From: Bacteroidetes bacterium B1(2017)
GTDB lineage: Bacteria; Bacteroidota; Bacteroidia; UKL13-3
Length of the DNA: 64,000 nucleotides
NCBI GenBank assembly: GCA_002256395.1
Contig: NKJG01000008.1
Coordinates: 1 to 64,000, forward strand
Direction of reading: 5' to 3'
Positions 44,335-52,943 of this stretch are shown here, piece after piece (the stretch's first letter is position 1; each line of letters begins with the position of its first letter). The position numbers and the translations under genes were made by a program. The notes under the pieces were generated by a model. It was given only the letters and a program-made list of their open reading frames with translations. It had not been told where the DNA came from and made no database searches.

Positions 44335-46776
44335 TTACTCTGCCTTCAAAGACTCCACAGGATTTACTTTGGCGGCTCTCCATGCTTGTGATAGAACAGT
44401 TAAGGAGCTTATTGAGAGTAATATAAATATACCGAAAATCAAAACCGATGGACTAATAGAAACCCTTGATACAAAAAACTCTAACCACAAATTGTTTATA
44501 AAGTAAGCCAATGGAGTGGCAATAACTACCGAAATGGCAATCATCTTAATGTAGTTTTTGGACAACAAAAGGATAATCTGAAACGCTCCAGAACCCAGAA
44601 CTTTTCTAATACCCATTTCTTTGCGGCGAGTTTCAGCCGTATAGGTAGCCATGCCCAATAATCCCAAGCAAGATATAAATACAGCTAGGAAGGCAATTAA
44701 GCCTAAAACATTTGCAACATTGCTAAACACGGTATGTACCAAAAGCAATTCTTCATCGAGAAATTCATATTCGAAATTTGTAGTTGGGTTTACTTTTTTC
44801 CAAGTTTCTTCTAGATATTTGGTAGTCTCCTGTTGGTTGTTACCGCTGATTCGTATAGTGGCGTAATTAAATTCCGATTGTCGATTTCTAAGCATTAAAG
44901 GTTCTATTTCTCTCATTACATTAAGAAATTGAAAATCTTTTACTACTCCCACTACTTCTACCGTATTTTCACCTACCAAAATCTTCTGACCAACCGCCTC
45001 TTGTGGTTTACCTAACTTGAATTTTTCGACCATTTTTTGGTTGATTAGTATATGTCTTTCTCCGTTTTGGCTGGGTATTTCGGGTAAATTTTTCCCAGCT
45101 ATCAACTTTAGTCCCCAAACATCTACGCATTTGGCATCAATGTCAATGTAGCTGGACTGTAGGCTATCCTTTAGATTAGCTGCTTTTTTTACCATTGTAC
45201 CATTTTGAGTGCCGGTGGCCGGTAAAAAAGTACATGCCGATACTGCCGCTATGTTTTTGTTTCTGGAGATTTCCTGTGCAAACCTTTTGTAGTTTTCTTG
45301 TTTATAGAGCGTTACATTAATTACGTTGTCTTTGTTGAAACCATAGTCGAAATTAAAAATATGGTCGGTCTGTAGGTAAATGAGACATGTCGAAATAATA
45401 AATATCAGCGAAACTGAAAATTGCATAACCAAGAGTGCCTTGCGGAGCGTGAGGCGTTTAAAAACCTTGGTTCCTCCGAAGCTTTTGAGAATTTGTATTG
45501 GATTAAAGGCTGAAATATAAATGGATGGCAATAAGCCAGCAATTACTCCAACGGCTAGACTAAACCCAAGAAAAGTTAAATACAACGGAAGTGTGTGATT
45601 AAAGTTGATATTGAGGTATTTGTTTATCATCAAACCGGAGAAAAGCGATTGTAATAAGAACAATATGATGATAGAAAGCACCAAAGATACCATTGAAATC
45701 AGTACAGACTCCGCAATGAATTGGCCAAAAATATGACTTCGAGTAGCACCTGATACTTTTCTTATGCCAACTTCTTTGGCTCGTGTCAGTGACCTCGCAA
45801 CAGAAAGATTGGTGTAGTTTAAACACGCAGATAACATCACAATCAAACATAAAACGCCTAAAACCAATAAGACGATTTTAGGTATAGCAATATGTGTTTC
45901 GTTTCCTATGGGGTTACTCGGAGTTATTTCGGTAAGGGCTTTGGTCTTTAACCCATACTGATTGACATCGCCCTTTGGATAGTATTTATCAGATATTTTA
46001 TCCAAAATATTTTGCAAGTCGGCCTCAGTTTTATCTTTTTGTAGTAAAACATAGGTGTAGTTTGCCCAAATGGAATTCCAGTCGTTTTGAGCAACGTTCA
46101 AAACCGAATCTTTAACCAAGACATTAAGAGAACTCATGGATGCCAATAGGTTAAAAGGCAAGTGGGTTTTACCTTCAATAGGTTTTAGTACCCCCGTTAT
46201 GGTGAAAAGTCCATAGTCGGTTTCTCGATTACCATTGTCAACACCAGTCGGGCTGAGATCGGTGTTTTTAAAAGTTACAGTTTTCCCCACTGGATTTTCA
46301 TTAAAAAACAACTTTGAGGCCATTTCTTGGCTGATTACTAGTGACCTAGGATTGGTTAATGCAGTTTTTGGGTCGCCTTCTAAAAGTTTGAAATCTAGTA
46401 TTTTAAATAAATTCTCATCGGCAAAGTAGCCGCCTCCAGAGGCTATTTTTTCATTATAAAACACATTCCCTCCGATATTTCTAACGAGTGTGGCTGAGGC
46501 CTCTATTCCTGTATAGTTTTTACGCAACTCTTCACCAAGCGGAATTGCCGAGGAAGCCATGTCGTTCATATGGTTATTGTTTTTACCATGTGTCAATACT
46601 CTATAAACCCGATCTTTATTCGAATGGAACTGATCGTAGCTTTTTTGATCGGCTATAATTGCCAAGATCAATAAACATACCGACATGCTAAAAGCCAATC
46701 CAATAACATTGATTAAGCTAAAAGCTCTGTTTTTAAGTAGATTCCTCCAAGCAATTTTAAAATAGTTCTTTATCAT
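44335..46776 (-). CDS. ABC permease 5 (FtsX/MacB type)
   Basis: An 813-residue paralog, first of the proximal block (5, 4, 3). Coupling motifs are RAKEVGIRKVSGATRSH and RRKEMGIRKVLGSG; the end is NPVESLKAE, with Glu in place of Lys. Its promoter is likely in the 270-bp gap upstream, where an exact minus-strand TAnnTTTG lies at 46937-46944, because the DUF5916 gene upstream ends in a strong terminator. Confidence 0.9.
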   Translation of the reverse strand: MIKNYFKIAWRNLLKNRAFSLINVIGLAFSMSVCLLILAIIADQKSYDQFHSNKDRVYRVLTHGKNNNHMNDMASSAIPLGEELRKNYTGIEASATLVRNIGGNVFYNEKIASGGGYFADENLFKILDFKLLEGDPKTALTNPRSLVISQEMASKLFFNENPVGKTVTFKNTDLSPTGVDNGNRETDYGLFTITGVLKPIEGKTHLPFNLLASMSSLNVLVKDSVLNVAQNDWNSIWANYTYVLLQKDKTEADLQNILDKISDKYYPKGDVNQYGLKTKALTEITPSNPIGNETHIAIPKIVLLVLGVLCLIVMLSACLNYTNLSVARSLTRAKEVGIRKVSGATRSHIFGQFIAESVLISMVSLVLSIIILFLLQSLFSGLMINKYLNINFNHTLPLYLTFLGFSLAVGVIAGLLPSIYISAFNPIQILKSFGGTKVFKRLTLRKALLVMQFSVSLIFIISTCLIYLQTDHIFNFDYGFNKDNVINVTLYKQENYKRFAQEISRNKNIAAVSACTFLPATGTQNGTMVKKAANLKDSLQSSYIDIDAKCVDVWGLKLIAGKNLPEIPSQNGERHILINQKMVEKFKLGKPQEAVGQKILVGENTVEVVGVVKDFQFLNVMREIEPLMLRNRQSEFNYATIRISGNNQQETTKYLEETWKKVNPTTNFEYEFLDEELLLVHTVFSNVANVLGLIAFLAVFISCLGLLGMATYTAETRRKEMGIRKVLGSGAFQIILLLSKNYIKMIAISVVIATPLAYFINNLWLEFFVSRVSISPSVLIFGIFILLSISSLTVLSQAWRAAKVNPVESLKAE

Positions 46777-46936
46777 AATTTTGTTAATTGGGTAGCGACT
46801 CGTGAAAATTATGAGTGGGTTTGGTCAAAAGAAAAACTAAAAACACACCTCTGTGGCTCTGATTCTTTATTTGGACTCTAAGTAAAACTTAGAAACAGCT
46901 TTTTCATAATTTTATATATAATATCCAATCCTATGC

Positions 46937-46944
46937 CAAAGTTA
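46937..46944 (-). promoter_or_regulatory. Candidate -7 promoter box for permease block 5-4-3
   Basis: Minus-strand TAACTTTG, an exact TAnnTTTG, about 160 bp before the permease 5 start. A TCTAAGT/ACTTAGA hairpin (46877-46893) lies in the leader. No -33 element is clear. Confidence 0.35.
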
Positions 46945-46980
46945 TAACTAACTGATAATTAGAATTTAAAAATGATATAA

Positions 46981-47009
46981 CAAAAAAAAATGTCCAAAAA
47001 TGGACATTT
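46981..47009 (-). terminator. Intrinsic terminator after the DUF5916 gene
   Basis: On the minus strand, AAATGTCCA and TGGACATTT (47009-46988) form a 9-bp stem with a 4-nt loop, followed by a run of nine T. It starts 38 bp after the DUF5916 stop. Confidence 0.85.
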
Positions 47010-47046
47010 ACAGTACATCTTCGGACATTCAAAAAAATACGAAATC

Positions 47047-49518
47047 TTATTTGGCTAATTTCTTCAAAGTCAGGTAATCAAGGAAGTAAATTACTTTCAA
47101 AGAAAGGTTATTATTTTGTTCAGACTGCAGCGTGTTCTGCAGGTTTTCCAAGTAAGCTACTTTGGCATTGTCAGAGCTATGAACGGTGGCATTTTTCCAA
47201 ACTACATTCATGAAACTTCCTGGAGCAAACTGCCATGTATAAACCATGTCCACATTAAAATAATTAACATTTCGATCAAGGTTTTGGGTAATATCAGCTC
47301 TTTTAGATAATAGCCCATCTTCCTTGAGTTCGTAAAACTCTCTGTTGTTTACTACGCTAGCGTAGTGCCTCGCTCTGAAAGTCAAACCCATTTTGTTTGT
47401 AAAATTATATTTGAGATTAAGCGTGTTTTCAATTGATTTCACTCTTCTGATAGCAAAAATCGACTTGTCCTCTATTATGGTCGTAAATCCTAAGCCTTTA
47501 TTGTTCGTATTAATTTCCATACCGTGACGAACCGAAAACTTCGAATTGAAACGATAATTGTGACTGAAACTGATTTCGGATAGATTTAAGTTATAAAAAT
47601 TGAAGTATTTGCGATTAAATACTTCAGCGTATCCTGAATATTTTTTGGCATTGTTGGTTTCAAACCATGTACCTATGCCCAAACTATTACCTCTTTTAAA
47701 AACTCTCCCAGCCACACGAGGCTCGTAAAAATCGTTGTGTGTAGGTTGAAAGTTTGAGAAAACACCAAACCAAAAAATTTTTCTGTGCTGAGCATTGAAG
47801 TTGAAGTTTATTCTCGAATTTTGATATTTTGTATCAATATCTCCAATTCTAGAGAACAAATGGCTTGTGTTTAAATTAAGGTTGAAGTTCATTCGGTTGT
47901 ACCACCCTTTTGGTTTTATGAAGCGATAACCTACATATGCATAGTGATTTATGAAATTATTGTTGGTAAAATATCCCAAATCATTGCTCGTGTATTTGGT
48001 ATCTGTCAACTCTTGAGTTGCTCTAAATTGAAATCTACCACTGGTTTTGCCAAAACCAAATGAATGACTGTATCCAGTAGAATTGTTCTTTTCGATGCTC
48101 TTAAAATCCAAATGACTGATGGCTGTATTACCCGAAAAATTGTAATTATTTTTCTTATCGTTTACACTAAAAAGAGCTGAACTTACATTGGCATTGTATT
48201 CATTGCTACCTCTCAAAACACTGGTATTGATAAAACTAACCGACGAATTGTTCTTCAGGTTTTGATCCAGAACAAAAATGTTGTAGTTGGTTGTTGGGTC
48301 GGTTTCATATTTTCTTATTTCGCCTGATTCGTTGTTTTGAATGATGGCAAATTGTGGTTTTGTAACAGCATTTAAAAGCCCGATTCCAAGACCTTTGCTG
48401 GTTCTTCCAGAAATTTTAGAAGCATTAATTAGCTTTGATTCAGAAGGGTTTCTGAGTATTTCTTCACCGGATTTTACTGCATCATACGCATCGTAAAGGT
48501 TGATGGGCGTACCACCAATCCGACGAGAATAAAAGAGGTTTCCTTTACTAAATAGCTCAGTTCCTTCCGTAAAAAACTGGCGATTCTCGTTGAATTTTAC
48601 TTCAAATGGTGTCAAGTTTAGCACCTGATTATCACTTTGTACTTGCCCAAAATCTGGGATAAGTGTGGCATCAAGTGTAAAAGCTTGACTCAAACCTAGC
48701 TTCATGTCCATTCCTCCAGATACTTGGCTTGTCCAGTTTTTTTGGTTGGCCACATCTGCTGGAAAGTGATTTTGATACACCGAAAAATAGGGATAAAGCT
48801 GCAAACGAAGCGGCGGTTTTATGTCTGTTATACCTTTCCAAAGGCCCTCCTGAGTCAGAAAACCATTTTTGTTTGGGTCTATGGCCGACCAAGTATTTTG
48901 AGTTTCAACTTTTCTACGTCTGCGGGTAATATTTAGCCCCCAATCCTGCACTTTGTCTTTGCTAAAACGAATGGCAGAATATGGCAGGAAAATTTCGAAT
49001 GTCCAGCCTTTTTCATGAATGACCACAGCACTTTGCCAAACGGCATTCCAAGCGAAGTCTTCACCACCATTGTTGGAGTTTTGATTGGAGGTCATTTTGG
49101 CATCCCATTGTTCGCCCAATGGCGTTACGAAATACTCAAAACCGTTCAAATTGTCGTGGTAAGTATCAAAAATAAGGCCGATGTAGTCATTTGCTCCGAA
49201 GCCATCACGGCCCGAAAGTTCTCTAGATATAGAATCTGGTGTACTTTCGAAGCAAGTACCACCAAAATAAATACCAGCATCATCGTACATAATAAAGGCC
49301 TCTGTTCGAATTTCTGGCCTTTCTTTTCGTCCGATTACTGGACGAAATTCTGTAAAATCATCTAATTTGGAGGCATCGCCCCAGGCTTGTTCATTGAGTT
49401 TTCCGTCAATTGAAACTGGCTTGCTGGTGCGTTTGGCGTCGAGGACTTTGGGGACAATTTGTGCAAATGAGACATAACTCATCTGCATTACTAAAAAGAG
49501 TAATGTTAGTTTTTTCAT
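47047..49518 (-). CDS. DUF5916 protein with CBM9-like N-terminal domain
   Basis: An 823-residue exported protein (ATG at 49518, signal peptide ending SFAQ; the frame opens at 49548 without a signal). Residues about 30-220 form a carbohydrate-binding family 9-like domain (KPVSIDGKLNEQAWGDA, GWTFEIFLPYSAIRFSK). The rest is the DUF5916 region, beginning TLIPDFGQVQSDNQVLN and running into strand-rich sequence that looks like an outer-membrane barrel. Function is unknown. Its own promoter candidate lies in the 163-bp gap after the second DUF4097 gene; a strong terminator follows it. Confidence 0.85.
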   Translation of the reverse strand: MKKLTLLFLVMQMSYVSFAQIVPKVLDAKRTSKPVSIDGKLNEQAWGDASKLDDFTEFRPVIGRKERPEIRTEAFIMYDDAGIYFGGTCFESTPDSISRELSGRDGFGANDYIGLIFDTYHDNLNGFEYFVTPLGEQWDAKMTSNQNSNNGGEDFAWNAVWQSAVVIHEKGWTFEIFLPYSAIRFSKDKVQDWGLNITRRRRKVETQNTWSAIDPNKNGFLTQEGLWKGITDIKPPLRLQLYPYFSVYQNHFPADVANQKNWTSQVSGGMDMKLGLSQAFTLDATLIPDFGQVQSDNQVLNLTPFEVKFNENRQFFTEGTELFSKGNLFYSRRIGGTPINLYDAYDAVKSGEEILRNPSESKLINASKISGRTSKGLGIGLLNAVTKPQFAIIQNNESGEIRKYETDPTTNYNIFVLDQNLKNNSSVSFINTSVLRGSNEYNANVSSALFSVNDKKNNYNFSGNTAISHLDFKSIEKNNSTGYSHSFGFGKTSGRFQFRATQELTDTKYTSNDLGYFTNNNFINHYAYVGYRFIKPKGWYNRMNFNLNLNTSHLFSRIGDIDTKYQNSRINFNFNAQHRKIFWFGVFSNFQPTHNDFYEPRVAGRVFKRGNSLGIGTWFETNNAKKYSGYAEVFNRKYFNFYNLNLSEISFSHNYRFNSKFSVRHGMEINTNNKGLGFTTIIEDKSIFAIRRVKSIENTLNLKYNFTNKMGLTFRARHYASVVNNREFYELKEDGLLSKRADITQNLDRNVNYFNVDMVYTWQFAPGSFMNVVWKNATVHSSDNAKVAYLENLQNTLQSEQNNNLSLKVIYFLDYLTLKKLAK

Positions 49519-49681
49519 AATAGTTTTTTCATAATGTGAGCAGGGCAAACCACATTCAATATTTCAAGATTTGCAAAATAGGTCTACCAAAGATTGTTAA
49601 AAGGAGGTTTTAGCAAAATTCAATAGACCTATAAAGACAAAAAGATATGATTTTTTTAAGGATGTTGCACCGATGGCATAA

Positions 49682-50506
49682 TTATTTGACTTTTCTGATG
49701 TAGATATTGCCTTGCATGGTTTTCATCATAATTTCCGAACCGCCTCCGTTAATTTTGCCGTAGGTCCAGTCGTCTTTTTTGATTTTATAAAGACCATTTT
49801 CTTTGTCAATCGACTGATTTATTTTTGAGGAGGTTTTATCAACATCAATGTCGAAATCGGTAAATACATCACCCATATCAGTTTTTAGTTTTACGTTGGC
49901 TTTCAAGCTTCCTGGAAACGTAACATCCACTTTGCCGTTGAGTGTTGTGAAAGCCATTGGTGTGTTGGGAGTTATTTCGGTAAAGTTGACCAAAATGTCT
50001 TTGTTGATGGTGTTGGCCACTACTGAACCACCCACGTTTTTCATTTTTATAAAGCCGTTGATGTTGCTTATTTCAAGATTTCCAACGACGTTTTCAATCG
50101 AAATGTCGCCATTGTTAATTGTACTCACTTTGAGCGAAAACTTATGAGGTACTTTGATGGTCAGGTTTACATGCATATTTACATTATCTACTCCCACGTT
50201 CACCGTGTTATTTTTTTCTTTGGCTGTTAGTTCAAAACCATCATTTGAATTAATTCTTTTCATTCCTTCAGACTCTTGGTTTTGTTTCTTGTAATTTTTT
50301 TCTACAGAAATAGCGTCAATAACAACTTCTTTTCCTGCATAGCCAATCACTTTTATGGAGCCAGTGATGATACCCACATTTAGTTTTCCTTCTTTATTGG
50401 GATCTGACAATGGAATGGTAAGTTGTTCTTTTTCTTGACTTTTTGCAAAAAATGGAATTGCTACAGAAAGCAATAGAACTGCGAATATTATCTTATGTAT
50501 TTTCAT
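49682..50506 (-). CDS. DUF4097 beta-helix-like protein (second copy)
   Basis: A 274-residue exported protein (signal peptide ending AKSQ). The DUF4097 fold is a series of short beta strands with repeated turns: VSTINNGDISIENVVGNLEIS and MKNVGGSVVANTINKDILVN. It is a divergent paralog of the gene 39 bp upstream; unlike that one it has a plain signal peptide rather than a lipobox. Such proteins sit beside ECF sigma factors in several Bacteroidota; the role is not known. Confidence 0.85.
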   Translation of the reverse strand: MKIHKIIFAVLLLSVAIPFFAKSQEKEQLTIPLSDPNKEGKLNVGIITGSIKVIGYAGKEVVIDAISVEKNYKKQNQESEGMKRINSNDGFELTAKEKNNTVNVGVDNVNMHVNLTIKVPHKFSLKVSTINNGDISIENVVGNLEISNINGFIKMKNVGGSVVANTINKDILVNFTEITPNTPMAFTTLNGKVDVTFPGSLKANVKLKTDMGDVFTDFDIDVDKTSSKINQSIDKENGLYKIKKDDWTYGKINGGGSEIMMKTMQGNIYIRKVK

Positions 50507-50544
50507 TTGTTTATTTGTTTAGTAAAGCAATTTAAAATATTGCC

Positions 50545-51402
50545 TCACGATTTTTTAATATAAATATTTCCGTTAAAAGTTTCGAATTTTAGATTTTTGC
50601 CGCCATTTCCAATTCTTATGGCACTTCCTTTATTGAGTTTATGTACAGTTCCACCCTCATTTTCTTTGGTAGTTTTTGTGATTGTCGAAGGCAGTTTTTC
50701 TACATTCTCAAAGTCTGTATAAAATTCGCCATTAAAACTTTTGAAAGAGCAATCTGCCGAAAGATCACTTGGAAAAATTACCGTTAACTTACCATTGAGT
50801 GTATAATATTTAGAATTATCAGGCGGCAAAGCTACATAATTGATATTGACATCGCCATTGATGGTATGAATTTCGTTGGCATTTTTTGCATTATTTACAG
50901 TGATTTTCCCATTGATATTATTCACTTTCATAAATCCTTCTACGTCATTAACCAAAATGTCGCCATTATTTATAGTCGACACAACTAGATTTAGGGTTTT
51001 GGGCACTTTTATAGTAAAATCGAGATTGTGGTGATAATGAATTTTTCTCTGGTCCTTATTCCACTTTTCGTTGTTGCGATTGGGCCGAGAGTCCCAGGGT
51101 TCGACAATGTAAACAATTACACTATCGCCTTTTTGCTCAAACTCTAACTTAAATTCTCTCTTTCCCTGTTCCATAATCTCGTTTGTTTTGCCAGAGATTG
51201 TTTTATCAACTTCAATGAGCACTTTATTTCCGTTATAACCTTCCACTTTTATGTGGCCGTCGATATTGTAAACCGCCAGTACGCTAGTGGGTGAAACAGT
51301 AAACGATTTGCTTATTTTTTCTTGAAATTTGGTGTCCTGTGCACTCGAATTTGTGCATGAGATTACCAGTACCGACAATATCGGTATGATTAGCTTTTTC
51401 AT
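50545..51402 (-). CDS. DUF4097 lipoprotein (first copy)
   Basis: A 285-residue predicted lipoprotein with lipobox VISC (cysteine about residue 16). The repeats LVVSTINNGDILVNDVEGFMKVNNINGKITV match those of the following gene, so the two arose by duplication. A basic, Arg/Lys-rich segment (about 100-130) is unique to this copy. It lies 34 bp after the anti-sigma candidate and 39 bp before its paralog, in one operon. Confidence 0.85.
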   Translation of the reverse strand: MKKLIIPILSVLVISCTNSSAQDTKFQEKISKSFTVSPTSVLAVYNIDGHIKVEGYNGNKVLIEVDKTISGKTNEIMEQGKREFKLEFEQKGDSVIVYIVEPWDSRPNRNNEKWNKDQRKIHYHHNLDFTIKVPKTLNLVVSTINNGDILVNDVEGFMKVNNINGKITVNNAKNANEIHTINGDVNINYVALPPDNSKYYTLNGKLTVIFPSDLSADCSFKSFNGEFYTDFENVEKLPSTITKTTKENEGGTVHKLNKGSAIRIGNGGKNLKFETFNGNIYIKKS

Positions 51403-51435
51403 AATTTTTGTTTTGATTTTGTATTTTGAAACTTC

Positions 51436-52155
51436 TTACGACAGCACCAGAATCGTTTTTTCGATTTTGCCTTTTACAGCATCATTGAGGTTTTCTTTTC
51501 TGAGCAACTCCTTAAATTGTTTGACAGAACGCTTCTCTTGTAGTTTCACCATCGCATCGGCCAATGCGACTTGCATCAAAGGTGATTCTTGGGTGAGAAG
51601 CGATTGTACCAAGCCCTCACGTACTTTAGGGTTGTCTGCTAACTGAATCAAGGCTTCGAGTGTAACGAGGCGTACGTTCTCGTTTTGATCGAAATTGAGT
51701 GTTGTTAGCAGTGCATCTATTACTTGGTCGTCAACATTATTTAGTTCTTGTGTGTAACTAACTGCTTTTAGTCGCTCAGTGGCAACTGGATTTTCGAGCA
51801 TCGAGAGCATCATCATTTGCTTCATATCTTGCACTTCTGAAGATAACCTTTTTACTTCATTGTTGTTGGCTGCCACTTCGGTGTTGGGTTTTCCAATAAA
51901 ATATCCAGCACCGCTACTGATTAAAATGAGTATCATGGCATAGGCCCAATTGTATGCAGGTTTGTAAGCAAATAGCGTTTTGAAACGTTCAAATAGGATT
52001 TGAAAAATACCTTCTTTTTTGGCTTCTTCTTCCGCTTTGAAAGTGTCAAGCATTGCATGGAAACGAATTTTCACATCTTTGCTTGGCTCAGGAACTGGCA
52101 GTTTGCCCATTTGTTCCCAAAGCGTTTTTTCAATATCATCAAATTGTTCGTCCAT
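51436..52155 (-). CDS. HEAT-repeat membrane protein, probable anti-sigma factor
   Basis: A 239-residue protein with a short cytoplasmic N-terminus (EKTLWEQMGKLPVPEPSKDVKIRF, a pattern seen in Bacteroidota anti-sigma-like proteins), a single TM helix at about 69-87 and a C-terminal HEAT-like helical region (LLTTLNFDQNENVRLVTLEAL, VREGLVQSLLTQESPLMQVAL). It directly follows the sigma gene (62-bp gap), as cognate anti-sigma genes do. A classical zinc-binding anti-sigma motif is absent, so the assignment rests on position and topology. Confidence 0.65.
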   Translation of the reverse strand: MDEQFDDIEKTLWEQMGKLPVPEPSKDVKIRFHAMLDTFKAEEEAKKEGIFQILFERFKTLFAYKPAYNWAYAMILILISSGAGYFIGKPNTEVAANNNEVKRLSSEVQDMKQMMMLSMLENPVATERLKAVSYTQELNNVDDQVIDALLTTLNFDQNENVRLVTLEALIQLADNPKVREGLVQSLLTQESPLMQVALADAMVKLQEKRSVKQFKELLRKENLNDAVKGKIEKTILVLS

Positions 52156-52217
52156 TTCTTTTTATCAAATAATAAGGGGTTTCTAAACCGAAACCAGCCC
52201 TTATGTTTTATTGATTT

Positions 52218-52769
52218 TTAATTTGTTTCTTTCAAAAATATACTCTTCAATTCTTTCATGGCACGGTGCACTTTTACTTTGATGTTTCCTTCTGAAGTTT
52301 TAAGAATTTCGGCAATTTCTTGATACGATAATTCTTGAAAACGACTCAAAATCAAAACTTCTCGGTAATCAGGGCTCAATTTCGCCAAAGCTTGGTGCAG
52401 AACTTCAGATTCTTGTTTTGTTTCAAGCTGAACATCTGCTGCCGGCGTCGAAATTGTCTTTTCGCTCCTTGGCGTTATATCTGCTTCATAAACCACGCGT
52501 TGGTTTTTCTTAGCGGCATCATTGATCACATTTCTGGCCAAATGAAACATCCAAGTTCTGAACTCACCCTCGCCCGAAAAAGTATGGCGGTATTTCAACA
52601 TTCTATAAAAAACCGTCTGTACCAAATCTTCACTATGTGCCACCTGACCCGTGGTGTGGTATAAAAAACCAAACAAAGGCCTATGATAACGCTCAAACAA
52701 CAAGCCCATCTTGTCTAAATCACCAGCTTTTACTTTAAGCATGAGGCTATTGTCTGTTAATGCGTTCAA
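52218..52769 (-). CDS. ECF-type RNA polymerase sigma factor
   Basis: A 183-residue sigma-70 family factor with region 2 (LLFERYHRPLFGFLYHTTGQ, DLVQTVFYRML, TWMFHLARNVINDAAKK) and region 4 (LSPDYREVLILSRFQELSYQE, IKVKVHRAMKELK). The start is TTG at 52769: no ATG exists upstream of it in frame, and the next ATG (52742) would cut off conserved N-terminal residues. The operon that follows holds the HEAT protein and the two DUF4097 genes. The upstream terminator at 52882-52926 implies its own promoter. Confidence 0.92.
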   Translation of the reverse strand: MNALTDNSLMLKVKAGDLDKMGLLFERYHRPLFGFLYHTTGQVAHSEDLVQTVFYRMLKYRHTFSGEGEFRTWMFHLARNVINDAAKKNQRVVYEADITPRSEKTISTPAADVQLETKQESEVLHQALAKLSPDYREVLILSRFQELSYQEIAEILKTSEGNIKVKVHRAMKELKSIFLKETN

Positions 52770-52881
52770 TCGGTTTGTTTTTTGTTTTTAGGGTGATTTG
52801 AACGTGGAAACTCCACTTGTTGAATAAGGTTACAATAAAAGTAGAATATTTTTGAAGAAACTTTTTGGACAAAAGAAAAAC

Positions 52882-52926
52882 GGAAAATTGGTTACTGGGA
52901 AACTTCTCCCCAATAACCAATTTTCC
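52882..52926 (-). terminator. Hairpin terminator after permease 6
   Basis: GGAAAATTGGTTACTGGG (52882-52899) pairs with CCCAATAACCAATTTTCC (52909-52926), 17 of 18 positions. On the minus strand it follows the permease 6 stop by 17 bp and is followed by a T-rich run. The stem is built from the TTGGTTAYTGGG repeat also seen in other permease leaders. Confidence 0.65.
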
Positions 52927-52943
52927 AATAACCTTAACATAAT

